Made by a program: the position numbers and the translations under genes | Assembly (NCBI RefSeq): GCF_026151205.1 | Contig: NC_087075.1 | Span: forward strand, 7,582,858-7,646,857 | Direction of reading: 5' to 3' | Length of the DNA: 64,000 nt | Origin: Bolinopsis microptera | Lineage: Eukaryota > Ctenophora > Tentaculata > Lobata > Bolinopsidae | Part shown: positions 31,121 to 44,634 of the stretch, in pieces | Layout: the number at the start of each line of letters is the position of its first letter | Numbering within the stretch: the stretch's first letter is position 1 | Notes under the pieces: generated by a model | Databases searched by the model: none | What the model was told of the DNA's origin: nothing | The model's input: only the letters and a program-made list of their open reading frames with translations

Positions 31121-33565
31121 TCCTGCACCAGCTCCCACTCCCAGGTCCTGCACCAGCTCCCACTCCCAGGTCCTGCACCAGCTCCCACTCCCAGGTCCTG
31201 CACCAGCTCCCACTCCTAGGTCCTGCACCAGCTCCCACTCCTAGGTCCTGCACCAGCTCCCACTCCCACTCCCAGGTCCTGCACCAGCTCCCACTCCCAG
31301 GTCCTGCACCAGCTCCCACTCCCAGGTCCTGCACCAGCTCCCACTCCCACTCCCAGGTCCTGCACCAGCTCCCACTCCCAGGTCCTGCACCAGCTCCCAC
31401 TCCCAGGTCCTGCACCAGCTCCCACTCCCACTCCCAGGTCCTGCACCAGCTCCCACTCCCAGGTCCTGCACCAGCTCCCACTCCCAGGTCCTGCACCAGC
31501 TCCCACTCCCAGGTCCTGCACCAGCTCCCACTCCCACTCCCAGGTCCTGCACCAGCTCCCACTCCCAGGTCCTGCACCAGCTCCCACTCCCAGGTCCTGC
31601 ACCAGCTCCCACTCCCACTCCCAGGTCCTGCACCAGCTCCCACTCCCAGGTCCTGCACCAGCTCCCACTCCCAGGTCCTGCACCAGCTCCCACTCCCAGG
31701 TCCTGCACCAGCTCCCACTCCCAGGTCCTGCACCAGCTCCCACTCCTAGGTCCTGCACCAGCTCCCACTCCCAGGTCCTGCACCAGCTCCCACTCCCACT
31801 CCCAGGTCCTGCACCAGCTCCCACTCCCAGGTCCTGCACCAGCTCCCACTCCCACTCCCAGGTCCTGCACCAGCTCCCACTCCCACTCCTAGGTCCTGCA
31901 CCAGCTCCCACTCCCAGGTCCTGCACCATCTCCCACTCCCAGGTCCTGCACCAGCTCCCACTCCCACTCCCAGGTCCTGCACCAGCTCCCACTCCCAGGT
32001 CCTGCACCAGCTCCCACTCCCAGGTCCTGCACCAGCTCCCACTCCCAGGTCCTGCACCAGCTCCCACTTCCACTCCCAGGTCCTGCACCACCTCCCACTC
32101 CCACTCCCAGATCCTGCACCAGCTCCCACTCCCAGGTCCTGCACCAGCTCCCACTCCCAGGTCCTGCACCAGCTCCCACTCCCAGGTCCTGCACCGGCTC
32201 CCATTCCCAGGTCCTGCACCAGCTCCCACTCCTAGGTCCTGCACCAGCTCCCACTCCAACTCCCAGATCCTGCACCAGCTCCCACTCCCAGGTCCTGCAC
32301 CAGCTCCCACTCCCAGGTCCTGCACCAGCTCCCACTCCCAGGTCCTGCACCAGCTCCCACTCCCAGGTCCTGCACCAGCTCCCACTCCCAGGTCCTGCAC
32401 CAGCTCCCACTCCCAGGTCCTGCACCAGCTCCCACTCCCAGGTCCTGCACCAGCTCCCACTCCCAGGTCCTGCACCGGCTCCCATTCCCAGGTCCTGCAC
32501 CAGCTCCCACTCCTAGGTCCTGCACCAGCTCCCACTCCAACTCCCAGGTCCTGCACCAGCTCCCACTCCCAGGTCCTGCACCAGCTCCCACTCCTAGGTC
32601 CTGCACCAGCTCCTACTCCCAGGTCCTGCACCAGCTCCCACTCCCACTCCCAGGTCCTGCACCAGCTCCCACTCCCAGGTCCTGCACCAGCTCCCACTCC
32701 CAGGTCCTGCACCAGCTCCCACTCCCAGGTCCTGCACCAGCTCCCACTCCCAGGTCCTGCACCGGCTCCCATTCCCAGGTCCTGCACCAGCTCCCACTCC
32801 TAGGTCCTGCACCAGCTCCCACTCCAACTCCCAGGTCCTGCACCAGCTCCCACTCCCAGGTCCTGCACCGGCTCCCACTCCCAGGTCCTGCACCAGCTCC
32901 CACTCCTAGGTCCTGCACCAGCTCCCACTCCCACTCCCAGGTCCTGCACCAGCTCTCACTCCCACTCCCAGGTCCTGCACCAGCTCCCACTCCCAGGTCC
33001 TGCACCAGCTCCCACTCCCAGGTCCTGCACCAGCTCCCACTCCCAGGTCCTGCACCAGCTCCCACTCCCAGGTCCTGCACCAGCTCCCACTCCCAGGTCC
33101 TGCACCAGCTCCCACTCCCAGGTCCTGCACCAGCTCCCACTCCCAGGTCCTGCACCAGCTCCCACTCCCAGGTCCTGCACCAGCTCCCACTCCTAGGTCC
33201 TGCACCAGCTCCCACTCCCAGGTCCTGCACCAGCTCCCACTCCCAGGTCCTGCACCAGCTCCCACTCCCACTCCCAGGTCCTGCACCAGCTCCCACTCCC
33301 AGGTCCTGCACCAGCTCCCACTCCCAGGTCCTGCACCAGCTCCCACTCCTAGGTCCTGCACCAGCTCCCACTCCCAGGTCCTGCACCAGCTCCCACTCCC
33401 AGGTCCTGCACCAGCTCCCACTCCCACTCCCAGGTCCTGCACCAGCTCCCACTCCCAGGTCCTGCACCAGCTCCCACTCCCAGGTCCTGCACCAGCTCCC
33501 ACTCCCAGGTCCTGCACCAGCTCCCACTCCCAGGTCCTGCACCAGCTCCCACTCCCAGGTCCTGA

Positions 33566-34209
33566 ACCAGTACCTAGGTACCACAAAGCTAAAGACTTTG
33601 TTGTTATGTGACCACTACCATTTATTGATGTCTTTGAAACAGAGTGCACTTTTTTACTTAAAATTAACGTTACACCAAACGTCTTTTTGTTTAAGTACCA
33701 CTGCAAGAGTGACATCAGTATAATTATAAATAGTGGTGCAGTATCCTTTAGTAGGGGCGTGTCGGGAAAAAGGAATTTAGCTGGTGAGGACTTTAACAGT
33801 TCCAAAGTAGGTCTTTGGGAAAAGATTCCACAACTCTACCGTTTTCACCTCTAATGGGTATTGGGTTCCCATAGCAACCACAGAAAGCAGTGGTTTGTTG
33901 TTTAGTGCCGGTACAGTAGCTTTGATTCCAACATAGCGTCATAGCCATAAGCCAGTGGATCGTATAATAAGATGTGTTCGGAGGTGTCAGATGTGTTCGG
34001 GTGTCAGATCAATTTATGAGAGCTTTGTTTATAGTTAATGTTTATAGTTAATGTTGATAACAATAATAATTCTATTATACTCACTATACTATTTACCCCC
34101 TATACTATTATACCCCCCTTTACTGTCAGATCAAGGATTAATTTAGGAGAGCTTTGTTTATAGTTAATGTTTATAGTTAATGTTTATAACAATGTTTATA
34201 GTTAAGAAT
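33566..34209. other. non-coding spacer with a duplicated segment
   Basis: 33850-33935 resembles 36390-36500 (AGTGGTTTGTTGTTTAGTGC), so the duplication around the satellite is more complex than one block. TAGTTAATGTTTATAG short repeats at 34025-34205. No gene seen. Confidence 0.5.
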
Positions 34210-36115
34210 TTCGACGCCACGTGATGTTTTAGTGCAATCTGTAATAATGAGATTTTTGGTTTATATAAATTCGTAGACTGTCACCTGCAAAGTTGACAGA
34301 CTGCATAATCATGATTACTTTTACAAACCAAGTGTTTTATCATCATAAATATCTTGTGTAAATTCAGCTAAATTAAATCTCTTAGTAGTTATCTATTTGA
34401 GCCCTGAAAGTTTTGGACGATTTTTTTTTTTCCACATTTTAGGTATTTCTAAAAAACAATTTGAGTATTATCCCGGCCGCTTTAACGTTCGGTCGAAAAA
34501 TACAAAATTTCTCCAGCGGTAGGTAAAAAAGGATGCCCGACCTTCTATTTTTCGCAGGACCAATATAAAAAACATTCAGTTGGGCTGCACATAGGTACGT
34601 GTTTTTTCACTGCTCCATTTCAATCCAATCAAATCGAAATTTTGATTTTATAACACATTTAAACATATTCACGCCCTTATAAGTATTAAAAGGCCGTGTG
34701 GGCGTCATAGTTACGTTTGCATGTGTTACAAAACTAAAATTTCGATTAGATTGGATTGAAATAAACCCCTAAAGATCAGAGGATCTAAATCCTAATTTTT
34801 ACATTACTCATTTAAAAAATCGCCATATATGGACATTTTTTAGATCAAAATTTGAAATACCTGTTCTTTAAAAGCAACATCGTTTTCATTAAATTTAAAC
34901 ATATTTTGTTATGAGCAATCTCTATCTTACCATGCGTAGATCGTGTATGCCACGATCACATAATAATGAAAAGCTGACATGAAATTGGAAACGCCTGATC
35001 AATAAATCATTGATCGTTGGGAGCTTTTTTTCGCGTTTTAAGTTAATCAGTTTAACGCATTCAGTTTATGAAGTTACTTTGCCAACTTTTTATATAATGA
35101 TCGATACAATATTGTTAATGACGAAAGGTCGCAATCTTTTTTCATGTAACCCAGGATGCACTACATGAAGAATTCGTTGTAACTTTGTTTGAAAAGCATT
35201 AATAGGTACATTTATTCCTAAAATCGAATCATCAAACAGCTGCAAATGCAATATAATTAATTTATGATAGATAGAAAATAAAATCATTTCATTTTCATTC
35301 ATGAACAATTTGTTCAATCTGAGCATTTTAACTTATTTTAAATTAAAAATTAGTCTCAGTTTGTATGGAAAGCTGCGAACCGTTAAATCTGAAAAATTGG
35401 TTTTTGTCACATTTAAATGTTTGAAATTCAGGATTTTTAATCCACGCTGATCTGTTTTTGGGTCAAGAACCATCATAATCTTAATCGCTGACCCCTATCA
35501 ATTATAAACCGCTTTTCATTAATTTGGAAACCTCTAACATAGGCAATAACCCTGACATAAGTTCTTATAGCTTTATTATAAACAATATCAAAGTTCAAAA
35601 TATCTGAAAACAGCAATCCTAAAAACTTGATTATTAGCTGTCTCAAAACATAAAAGGGTCCTCAAAAGATATAACTAAATTTTCTCAAAAGACTTTCATG
35701 TTACTCTATCAAGAGCAATGGCTCTCAAATCTTCAAAATCTGAAATTGAACGTTGAGAATGAAAAATTTTCTCTCGCCTGACTCTTACAGGCGAAACACC
35801 GTATCAGCGGAACGATATCGAAAATAAACCACAAAACAGTAGCGTTGGAGGACCCATTTTTGTTAAGCATTTACCTTTCGTGAAGCCTAGTTTAACATTT
35901 GTTATTTGTAAAGCCCTTGAACTTCGCTGACCCCTTTCTTTCAAATTACTTCCAAAACAGTGGACTTATAAAAGCATATTTGTTATAGCCCCACGTTAAT
36001 ATAGCACGACCCGTACTGTTAAACGTCACGAAAGCATTTATTTCATAAAATACTTGAAACAGTGAGGAGCTGTATACCAATCACCAATATCAGTTGAGCT
36101 GCAATCATCCTAAAC
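34210..36115 (+). repeat. duplicated block, right copy
   Basis: Partner of 27480-29430, diverged and carrying the inserted inverted-repeat element at 34617-34763. No gene found. Confidence 0.7.
34617..34763. mobile_element. 147-bp inverted-repeat MITE
   Basis: About 40-bp near-perfect inverted ends (ATTTCAATCCAATCAAATCG and partner GATTAGATTGGATTGAAAT). Target duplication not clear. Confidence 0.65.
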
Positions 36116-37075
36116 AGCTGCTCCCAGGCCGCTCACCAGGTACCAGCCTGGTGCGGGGTGTACTACCTCCTTTACATACTGCAACGGTCGTCATGACGTC
36201 ATGTACTACGTTTTCTTGAGTGCTTAGCATTTGGCCAGATATATAAGTATTGCGACTACTAAAGGTAGTTCCTTTATTATGGTAAGTTTAGATCAGAACG
36301 TTACGCACTCCTGATCCTAGCGATTTATCCTCACATGATGGTTACCTAGCTACTTAGGTATTCAGTTTCCATAGCTATGCACTTTTCACATCTAATGGGC
36401 AACCATAGTGTGTAACAATGACAGTAACAATATTAACCATAGTAACCACAGAGCACAGTGGTTTGTTGTTTAGTGCCGATGCAGTAGCTTTTATTCTAAC
36501 ATAACCAGTGAAAATATAAGTTTTATTCTACTCTACTGCTTTTAGCGTTTTAAAGAAAAGAAGCGATTTTGGGGTATGTTTAGATCCGGCACTGCTTTCC
36601 GGCTGACGGTTCGGCTCAGCAACCGGAATTTATTTTCGATCCGGTCCATTTCTTACAAAAAACATGAGCACTTATGCATATTAGCATATACGGACATCGG
36701 ATCGACAGCACTCATACATCGTGGACCGTGGTCCGGTAATTTTATTGCGTCCTAATATTAAGCACCTAATTATGACTTATATTAAGGCATTCGATGATTT
36801 GAAAAAATATTTTCTAGTTGAACCTAATCATACATTTGTCCGTATGAGTTATAGATGAGATCATAGGCCGGTCGAGAAACGTACTACAAATTTTACTTGG
36901 AGCATTCACCGATAAGGAACAAGACATTTGATCTGTACTTATAAAACATTTGTCTATATTAATCATATAGCTGACGTAGCGAAACTGCAGACTAGCGGAA
37001 CCGTTCAGTTGGAGGACGGACAGTATCATCCCCAAAAATTGTCCCTGCTGTTTTGAATTAGGGTTAGGAAGTGGG
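36116..37075. other. non-coding, no gene seen
   Basis: Short CACCAGG...CCTGGTG hairpin at about 36135. A 73-codon minus-strand frame (36814-37035) has no recognisable features. Confidence 0.4.
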
Positions 37076-37672
37076 AATTAAACAGGAATTAAACAGGAAT
37101 TAAACATGAATTAAACAGGAATTAAACAGGAATTAAACAGGAATTAAACAGGAATTAAACAGGAATTAAACAGGAATTAAACAGGAATTAAACAGGAATT
37201 AAACAGGAATTAAACAGAAATTAAAAAAGAATTAAACAGGAATTAAACAGGAATTGAACAGGAATTAAACAGGAATTAAACATGAATTAAACATGAATTA
37301 AACAGGAATTAAAAAGGAATTAAACAGGAATTAAACAGGAATTAAACAGGAATTAAACAGGAATTAAACAGGAATTAAAAAAGAATTAAACAGGAATTAA
37401 ACAGGAATTAAAAAAGAATTAAACAGGAATTAAACAGGAATTGAACAGGAATTAAACAGGAATTAAACATGAATTAAACAGGAATTAAACAGGAATTAAA
37501 CAGGAATTAAACAGGAATTAAACAGGAATTAAACAGGAATTAAACAGGAATTAAACAGGAATTAAACAGGAATTAAACAGGAATTAAACAGGAATTAAAC
37601 AGGAATTAAACAGGAATTAAACAGGAATCAAACAGGAATTAAACAGGAATCAAACAGGAATTAAACATGAAA
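37076..37672. repeat. 11-bp satellite (CAGGAATTAAA)n
   Basis: About 54 near-perfect copies of CAGGAATTAAA. Two degenerate units recur at about 39740, next to sequence resembling that beyond the array end (GGGAACACTAACGAACCCGT versus GGAGAACACTAAGGAACTCG). Confidence 0.97.
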
Positions 37673-39319
37673 TGACCAAGGAGAACACTAAGGAACTCGT
37701 CTTTGTAATGCATCAATTTATCTTTTTTTATTAAATACTTTTCAAATTTTACAGAGTACAGCAATAGATGAATATAAAATAGAATCATTCAAAATATCGC
37801 CCCCATCTGTAAAATATGATGGGCACCCAAACACGGTAAACACATAGTGAACTATGTCCGCAGTAACTTGGACCCATTACATCGAATTAATCTAAATCCA
37901 AAAATTTATGAAAAACTATTTAATAACAAACAAATCCATGGTGAATAACTGTGGATATAGAGTCAAAATTGGTATTTCAATACGTCAAATTTCAGATACA
38001 TTAGATACAGGTCTGATATGGTCATTAATGTGTGAGAAGGTGTGCGGGTGAAGTGTGATATGATGTTGAAAGTATAGGAAGGTGGATTAAAAAAATTAAT
38101 AAAACGAAAAATAATAATATGGGGAGCAAAGAGACTAGGCTAGACTGTTGTTTCACTATCTAATAAACATTTCCAAAATCTGGATGATCAGAACTCTAAA
38201 AATCTAGAGAAAGCTATACAAAATAAAACCTTGGGTAAAATAATGGATAGAGAGAATAGAAATTAGTGTTAGACTATGTTCAAAGTACTACTTACTTTAT
38301 GGGCTTCATAGAATCCTCTATCGGGCCAGAGGACTCCTTGTGTCGGAAATGATTTTAATAATTAAGACACAATACTATTATGCTTTATCCTAATAATTCA
38401 TTTTTGGATTATGCGAGATGTTAATGACTATATAGTGCAACAAACGAACAAAACATTTATAATATGTCTGGAGATGTTCGAATTATTCTTCCGAATTCTT
38501 GGAACTTAATAATAATACCATCAAACATTACTTAGTATTAGTAGTATATATCCTCATATAGACTGTAGTCAGATTTTAGCCTCATATAGTCAGATTTATC
38601 GATATCTCGACCTTACTCAAATAATACGTTAGACTTAGCCACTTAATGATCTCTTGATGTTTAGTGTTATGCTTTATTACATAATGTCTGGCTGGTTGAC
38701 TGGTAGACACGCACCACTTTTAAATACAATCCCTGATAGTTTGGTGCGTTTTTCAAGACTGTCTCCATTCTTAATGTGTTTATTTGCATTTGCCTGCATT
38801 ACCAACCTATATGTTGAGTTTCTTCAAGACTTGACGAGGCCATCATAGTATCACATCTTTTGACCACCCAAAGCGAAGTAAAGTTTCTGCGACAGCAAAT
38901 AGTTTGTGTTTGGAGGAGAATTTCCCCTGCAGATTGTAAAATAATTTCTGATAACTAGCAGTGTTGGGGGAACCTTCAATTAATTGAAAGCAGTAGAGTA
39001 GAATAAAATTTATAGTTTCACTGGTTATGTTGGTTAATAGCTGTCACTGTTGGTTATCTAAATGTCCAAGAACTATTGGCTCTGACAGTTCTTTATCTCA
39101 GCTGCTATAGTTTTTACTGATAATTTGATATTATAGGGTGGGTTAAAAGTTATCTTATAGCTATATTTACTATAATGTCGGCAAATTTGCTTTGATGCTA
39201 AATGTTTGGTTTGCTTGTTGAGTTGTTGGTTTTGATTGATTATTTTATATTGCCATTGGGGTGTCTTAAGAGTTATCTTTTAGCTGCGTTGGCAAATTTG
39301 CTCTGATAATAAAGTATTA
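37673..39319. other. LINE 3'-flank-like and unassigned sequence
   Basis: 37680-38000 resembles 39780-40000, which leads into a LINE fragment, so it may be 3' UTR of the same family. The rest is unassigned; a 64-codon plus frame at 38654-38848 is unsupported. Confidence 0.35.
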
Positions 39320-39581
39320 GGGTCTGCCCACACTACGCCATGTGGCGACTGGCCACATGGCCCGATTAACCTAAACACACTGTGCCACTCGGCGTGGATT
39401 TAGCAAATCTGTGCTTCTATTCAGAGGCACGGATTTCCTGCCCACACTACGCCATGTGGCGACGGGCCACATGGCGTGGGTCAAAAGGCACAGTGTGTTT
39501 ATGGCGGGAGCTCTAAACACACTGTGCCTTTTGACCCACGCCATGTGGCCCGTCGCCACATGGCGTAGTGTGGGCAGACCC
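39320..39581. mobile_element. 262-bp palindromic TIR element
   Basis: Ends GGGTCTGCCCACACTACGCC and exact reverse complement, flanked by TA (39318-39319, 39582-39583). The right part (39439-39576) is a perfect hairpin: 63-bp arms and a 12-nt loop. The left part repeats the same TIR motif, as if one element was rebuilt by snap-back copying. A 62-codon frame inside is an artefact of the palindrome. Confidence 0.85.
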
Positions 39582-40179
39582 TAAACTACTACAAATTTGT
39601 TCCCCCTTTATCGAGCTACACGCCATATATGTCCAGGTTCATTATAATACATAATGCAGGACTTCTGGGCAATGAGCTTGGTTGTGGGACACACTCAACT
39701 AGAGGCCTCAAATCAAATCTCATTAAAGAAATATCAACACAGTGGAATTAAACTGGAATTAAACTTTAAACTTAAATAGTCAGAGGGAACACTAACGAAC
39801 CCGTCGTGACAATACATCAATGAAATAAATAACATGATTATAAAAAAATCATAAATAAGACCCAAAACATGTAAAAAAATTAACTTCACTACAATCTGTA
39901 CGAAAAGGAAACAAGATCAAATATAATAATTTAACCGGATTAAAGTGGGTAATGCACCGATAAGGTAATAAATTATGCAGGAGAGGTTCATAAAATTCAC
40001 AAAGTTACTCCAAAAGTCAAAAATACACTATCAAGAAAGATTACACACAAACTCAAAGACGGGCGTAAATTATGCAACTGTAACTCCGAATGAAAACAGT
40101 TCGAACACTCATTTAAGGGACACTGGGGTAGTTAGAATGTCCTTAAGACAGTGACTCGGAATCATTACCGGATGTGTTA

Positions 40180-41177
40180 GATCAAGTGGAAGACGATGTT
40201 GGTGTCTTTTTCGGATTTCTGATGCGATGACAGCTGCTGAGAAACTTGCCCAGTTCTTCTATGTGGGCTGAATTCATCATGTCTTTGTAGTTCCTGAGAA
40301 GTAAAAGCTCTTTGAGGTCATCTGAGAGAGAAGATCGTACTGAGTGGTACATGGGGCACTCAGTAAGGCAGTGTTCCTCGTCTTCAATAATCGTGCCTTC
40401 AAAGAAGGGAAGGTATTCGAAGCCGAGAACGTGATCCCTATCGCAGCAGAATCTGCATGCTCTTGGCCAGACTCCGGCCTCCTACGTGTAACGCCCTCGT
40501 TCTATCATCAGGTCGTGGCTGCTGGAGCGGATTTTAGCTGTATTCGTTCGGAATTGCCTGCTCTTCAGATTGAGGTACTGCTCTTCTCCAAATTCCTCTT
40601 TGATTTGGTTGTAGAACTGCATCTTGGTTTGCGATCCCAGGTCCACCCTCCAGTCACTGATAAAGACATCCCTCATGGTGCCATGAGCTGCTTCTGTTTC
40701 ATAATGAGCCACAGAGCTAAGTTTCTCGTACCAGGAGAGGTTAAGATTTTTCTGTTCCTGAAACGCTTGAGATACTAAAAAATTGACACTGTTCATCTCA
40801 GAAGAAGCTCTGGAAAGTCTTCCAAAGTATCTGAGGCATTGTGGCAGAACTGAGAGGGCCCAGGGCATCCTTCCTGTATCCCCGTAACAGAAGTTGTTGT
40901 TAGTTTTCTTGTGCACACCCAGTACCCATTTCAGCATTTTGAGGTGTGTTGTCTCAAGACTGTCTTTTGCTGCAACTTTTGATAGGTTGTGTCTTTGGCT
41001 GGGTTCACGCGCCATTTCTTTCATGAGGTGAGTCGAGGGTAGCCATATCTGACAGGCGTAAGTTGCTACCGGTTTCACCAGACAGTCAATTAGCTTTAGC
41101 ATGGTTTTGGTGGTCAGAGCTCTGGTGTCTACCATGCGTTTTATCGAAAAGAATGCTCGAAGTGTGTGAGCCACTGC
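40180..41177 (-). pseudogene. LINE reverse transcriptase C-terminal fragment
   Basis: Frame from ~41174: LIDCLVKPVATYACQIWLP, LKMLKWVLGVHKKTNNNFCY, GDTGRMPWALSVLPQC, LMIERGRYT, then a TAG at ~40482, after which the same frame continues with CRFC...EDEEHCLTECPMY, a C-C-H-C knuckle. This is the region after the polymerase domain in jockey/CR1/I-type LINEs. 5'-truncated, with one in-frame stop. Confidence 0.8.
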
Positions 41178-41179
41178 CT

Positions 41180-41965
41180 GACTAACCTGTGATTAGAGTT
41201 TGCCCGACTCTATGATTGTGGCAGACAGTATCTTCTGAGTTGTTTAGATTCTGAGTATCCTTTGTCCGTCATGGTGCTGGTTACAAGCTCTTGTTGTAGG
41301 TGGTAAAAGGATACGTGGGTAAATCTCGTGGTGTAGTCATGTGTTAAAGATACCACATGTAGCAAAATAATGGATAAAAAAGATGTGGATAAATAATTAT
41401 CTTTGCACTGTTGTACCGAGTGAACGGACAAAGTACTGCTCAGTACCGTAATTATAAAACTATCAGCTTGAAAACATATCTCAACAATTAGAGGGTCTAA
41501 ATGTCATGAGGGTCTAGAAGACGGTCTACTACAAATTTGTCTACTACAAATTTGCTCTGATACTAAAGTACTAACTACTACAAATTTGCCACTGATGTCT
41601 GATACTAAATGCTTGGTTTGCTTTATTGTGTTCATCAGTCGAACTGAGATGTAGCGTTATTAATGTTATGTTCCTTACATTTTTTATGTTTAAAAAATTG
41701 TTTCGCGAAATGTTAAACACAACAAAATTTGAGAGAAACTAGTATTTTATTCCATCTTCAGATTGAGAAATATCAATGTGCTCTGTCATATTGTACAACC
41801 AGGGTGGTGTCTGTAGTCTGATTGGGAGGGAACAGATAACAAATTGTACTCGCACCCGGGAGAAGCAGGGGTTCTCGTTAACTTAATAATTGTTGTTGCT
41901 TAATAATTTATAATTAATAATTAAGCAACTCGTTCCAACTGTACGACCGTTCGAACAGCTTATTT
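41180..41965. other. unassigned sequence
   Basis: No gene recognised. TCTACTACAAATTTG motifs recur (about 41521-41590), also near 39590. Confidence 0.35.
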
Positions 41966-41973
41966 CATTAATA

Positions 41974-42093
41974 AAGGGTGTTGGATGTTCTTTAATCACA
42001 CTTCACTGAAGTATGATTAAAGATTGATTACTTGCACCATGGTGCATTGGATTTGGTGCAAGTAAGATTAAAGATTGAACAGCCAACACCCTT
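41974..42093. mobile_element. 120-bp hAT-type MITE
   Basis: TIRs AAGGGTGTTGG / CCAACACCCTT with perfect 8-bp duplication CATTAATA (41966-41973, 42094-42101). The interior is also self-complementary (GATTAAAGATTG, TTACTTGCACCA). Confidence 0.85.
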
Positions 42094-42101
42094 CATTAAT
42101 A

Positions 42102-43900
42102 TTGGTGCACCAATTTTCAGATCTTACTTAATCAGCATTTAAAGGGCATCCTGACACAGAAAACAAGCGTTTGCTGTGTTGAGGATGCTGCTCCATGTTC
42201 CACTAAGAATAAAATCTCCGGGGATGAAATCATAATTCCAATTAGTCCGATGGAATTTATATTTATGCGGTCTGCAAATTTGTAATATCTTAATATCGTT
42301 TCCCCAGCCCTGATCAGGACGACAGCTCCAAATTTAATTTCGTCTCTAAGTCTGATTTTGACACGCGTCCTGTCAAATTTGTCCAAGATCGCAAGATATC
42401 ATGATGACACTGACAGTGATATATGCTCGCGGGTATTTAAACGTTGAAATTTTTATAATAAAGATATTAAACTGGAACTGTTTTGTAAGATTGCGTGTCT
42501 GTATGTCAGAGCAGGGGCTTAAATTAAAAAAGTCAGCAGTGCATCGTTATAAATATGCAAGCCAACGCACTTGCCAGTCACCACCCACTCATTTTCTATT
42601 TATAAATCAAGAGGCTTGCATATAATGAACATATTGACACGGGTGCAGATTTGAGTGTGTACGGAACCTAGTAGTTTCAGATCCTTGTTTAACTTGCCGT
42701 ACAGCAAGGTCATCCACTACTTTAGCCCAGCGAGGCACATAACTCCCTCTACAACTCCATATCAAATGTTTCATATATACTAGCCAAGTTCACAAGATAT
42801 ATCCTTGTGTTTGAGAAGAGCTCGTTAGAACTGCTTCCTTTCCCTTCAGTATACCTGCAGTTTTAATAAAGTAACAATTTAATTTAATCTAATCAAGACT
42901 AGCTTCCAATATAGCGGGGTTATGACCGATTTGTACTATTACTGTAGTAGTGCAACCTCCTCAGGGTGTTGTTAGTTGTTATCCGGTGTCACTGCTCACT
43001 TCACGGACTATAGTCCGCGGACTGGGTCGGGCTTCTTGGATACTGCCCACTTCTCCCTCACCGAGCAGGACACAACCAGCAAATAGAGCTATGTATGGTT
43101 AATGGCTATTCGCCTTGAAATGGGGGCCGTCGTGCCCGAATTTTCAGGTGACTAAACGTCATATTCCCAATAAATTTGGGTAAAATAGTGGTACGATACC
43201 ACCAAAAATAGTGGTTTCAACCATTATGATTGTTTAGTTCAATTGTTTAGTTCTATTGGTTAATACTGATATTCTGTATTATAGCTATTAGAGCTGAGTG
43301 GTGTTATCACCCTGCTTCTCTCTTGGCTTTTTTACAAAAGCAGGATGTTCAATTCTGATATTCCTCTGCAACCTCAGAATCCACAATTTGAGCAACTGGA
43401 TTGGGGATCATTAGAGCAGGTCGCACGGCTGCAATTATCTTACCAGAGCACTTCTCGAAATAGCACTTGACAGTCATATGACCATATCACGAGGAGGTAA
43501 CGTGTCAAGCAGAACTGTTGATGTGGGCATTATCATGTACTGATAACTTCTTAACAAGTTAACGTCTCATGTCTTGAGATATAAAGTCCCTGGATTGTGG
43601 GACATCTGTACGTGTAACAACTTAACAAGTATCAGTGATCATGCATACTCGTATTAACCAATGATGTGTCTAGCCTGCCAATAGCAATCACATACTAGTA
43701 AAATCCCTCTGTTCAGTACCACTACTATTACTACTATCATAGGCCTGGAGTGCCACGTACACGTCAATTCTCATCATGTATCTTCTTCTTCGTAGGGGGC
43801 AGTGGTCTTTACTACTAAGGAATAGATCAAAACCACTATGAGATAGAGCATTGAAGCCCTGTGCTTACCCCGGTAAAGTTAATCTGTGAAGAAAGCAAGG
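42102..43900. other. unassigned sequence, no gene established
   Basis: An 84-codon minus-strand frame (42132-42386) has a normal composition but no domain. Nothing else was recognised on either strand. Confidence 0.35.
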
Positions 43901-44527
43901 TTAAGCCTTGTCCTCTCCACATTTGGTAAATCGTTTTGTCGCTTGTATGAAGCCGATGATCCTAGGTAATGAGAACTTGTCCACTATATCTGTCACACTG
44001 AGGTAAAAGGAGTCAAAGTATCCTCTTCGCTGGTAAGACCATTTCGGGCACTGACCAATAAAGTGGTTCATTGTCTCCTCTTCCATGAGACAGTGTGGAC
44101 AAGTTTTAGGGACCGTTGTCGGCTTGTACTTATTGATGTGGTAGTTTAGTTCACAATGTCCCGTGAGGAATTGTGTTGCTGTTCTTGTGCTCTCTTTGCC
44201 AAGTTTCGGGATTGATCTGGCGAACTTTTGTCTCCATACTCGTTTAAAGTGAGTGTTGGGTAATGTTCTCCATCTTTCCATCATCTTCCGATGACTTATA
44301 CTCCGCAGTGCTCCCTTCCATAATACTTTTGGTATTGGTAGTTGCACTTGAGCGGAGTCCAGATTATCGGAGCCTTTTTTGGCAAGAGAGTCTGCCTTTT
44401 CGTTGCCATCGTAGCCTTTGTGAGCTGGTAATATCCATCGTAGTAGGACTTGATTGTCCATTGCTAGTTGGTTAAGCTCACTTATAGCCGTGCTGGTGCT
44501 TTTAGATTTGACTTTGATGTCGCTCAT
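43901..44527 (-). pseudogene. LINE RNase H + zinc-knuckle fragment
   Basis: VLLRWILPAHKGYDGNEKAD-SLAKKGS is the last RNase H block (H..G..GNE.AD.LAK); TCPHCLMEEETMNHFIGQCP is a C-C-H-C knuckle. This is the 3' end of a LINE class that carries RNase H (I/jockey/R1-like). The N-terminal half of RNase H is missing and the frame starts at an arbitrary ATG. Its first ~100 bp are also present at 57527-57630, where the second duplication copy begins. Confidence 0.8.
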
Positions 44528-44634
44528 TGTTGCTCATTGTTGCATCATGTATCAGAGCCATCAGGCTATTGCTGAAGTGCCACGTAGGTGATTGCCGGGA
44601 AGGTTTGGAGAATGGAGCTATGATCTGATCATCA

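Larger units (their letters stand above)
29434..33565. repeat. 25-bp GC-rich satellite (interrupted)
   Basis: About 130 units of the type CCAGGTCCTGCACCAGCTCC plus CACTC, many with an extra 6-bp CCCACT, in two blocks (29434-30296, 31121-33565) separated by an inserted hAT element. The unit length is not a multiple of 3 and contains no stop on the minus strand in any frame, so long frames (up to 523 codons, GVGAGAGPGSGSWCRTWEWE type) arise without coding. Blocks of units recur as higher-order copies (for example the CCGGCTCCCATTCCCAGG variant at ~32193, 32473 and 32762). Confidence 0.97.

Noticed and set aside
29365-33805. Many long minus-strand frames (up to 523 codons) and one plus-strand frame in the 25-bp array
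   Set aside because: They are periodic translations of a stop-free satellite, present in overlapping frames, with no start context or domain.
39371-39559. 62-codon minus-strand frame in the palindrome
   Set aside because: Reads through hairpin arms; composition mirrors the inverted repeat.
40344-40778. 144-codon plus-strand frame
   Set aside because: Antisense shadow of the LINE RT fragment at 40180-41177.
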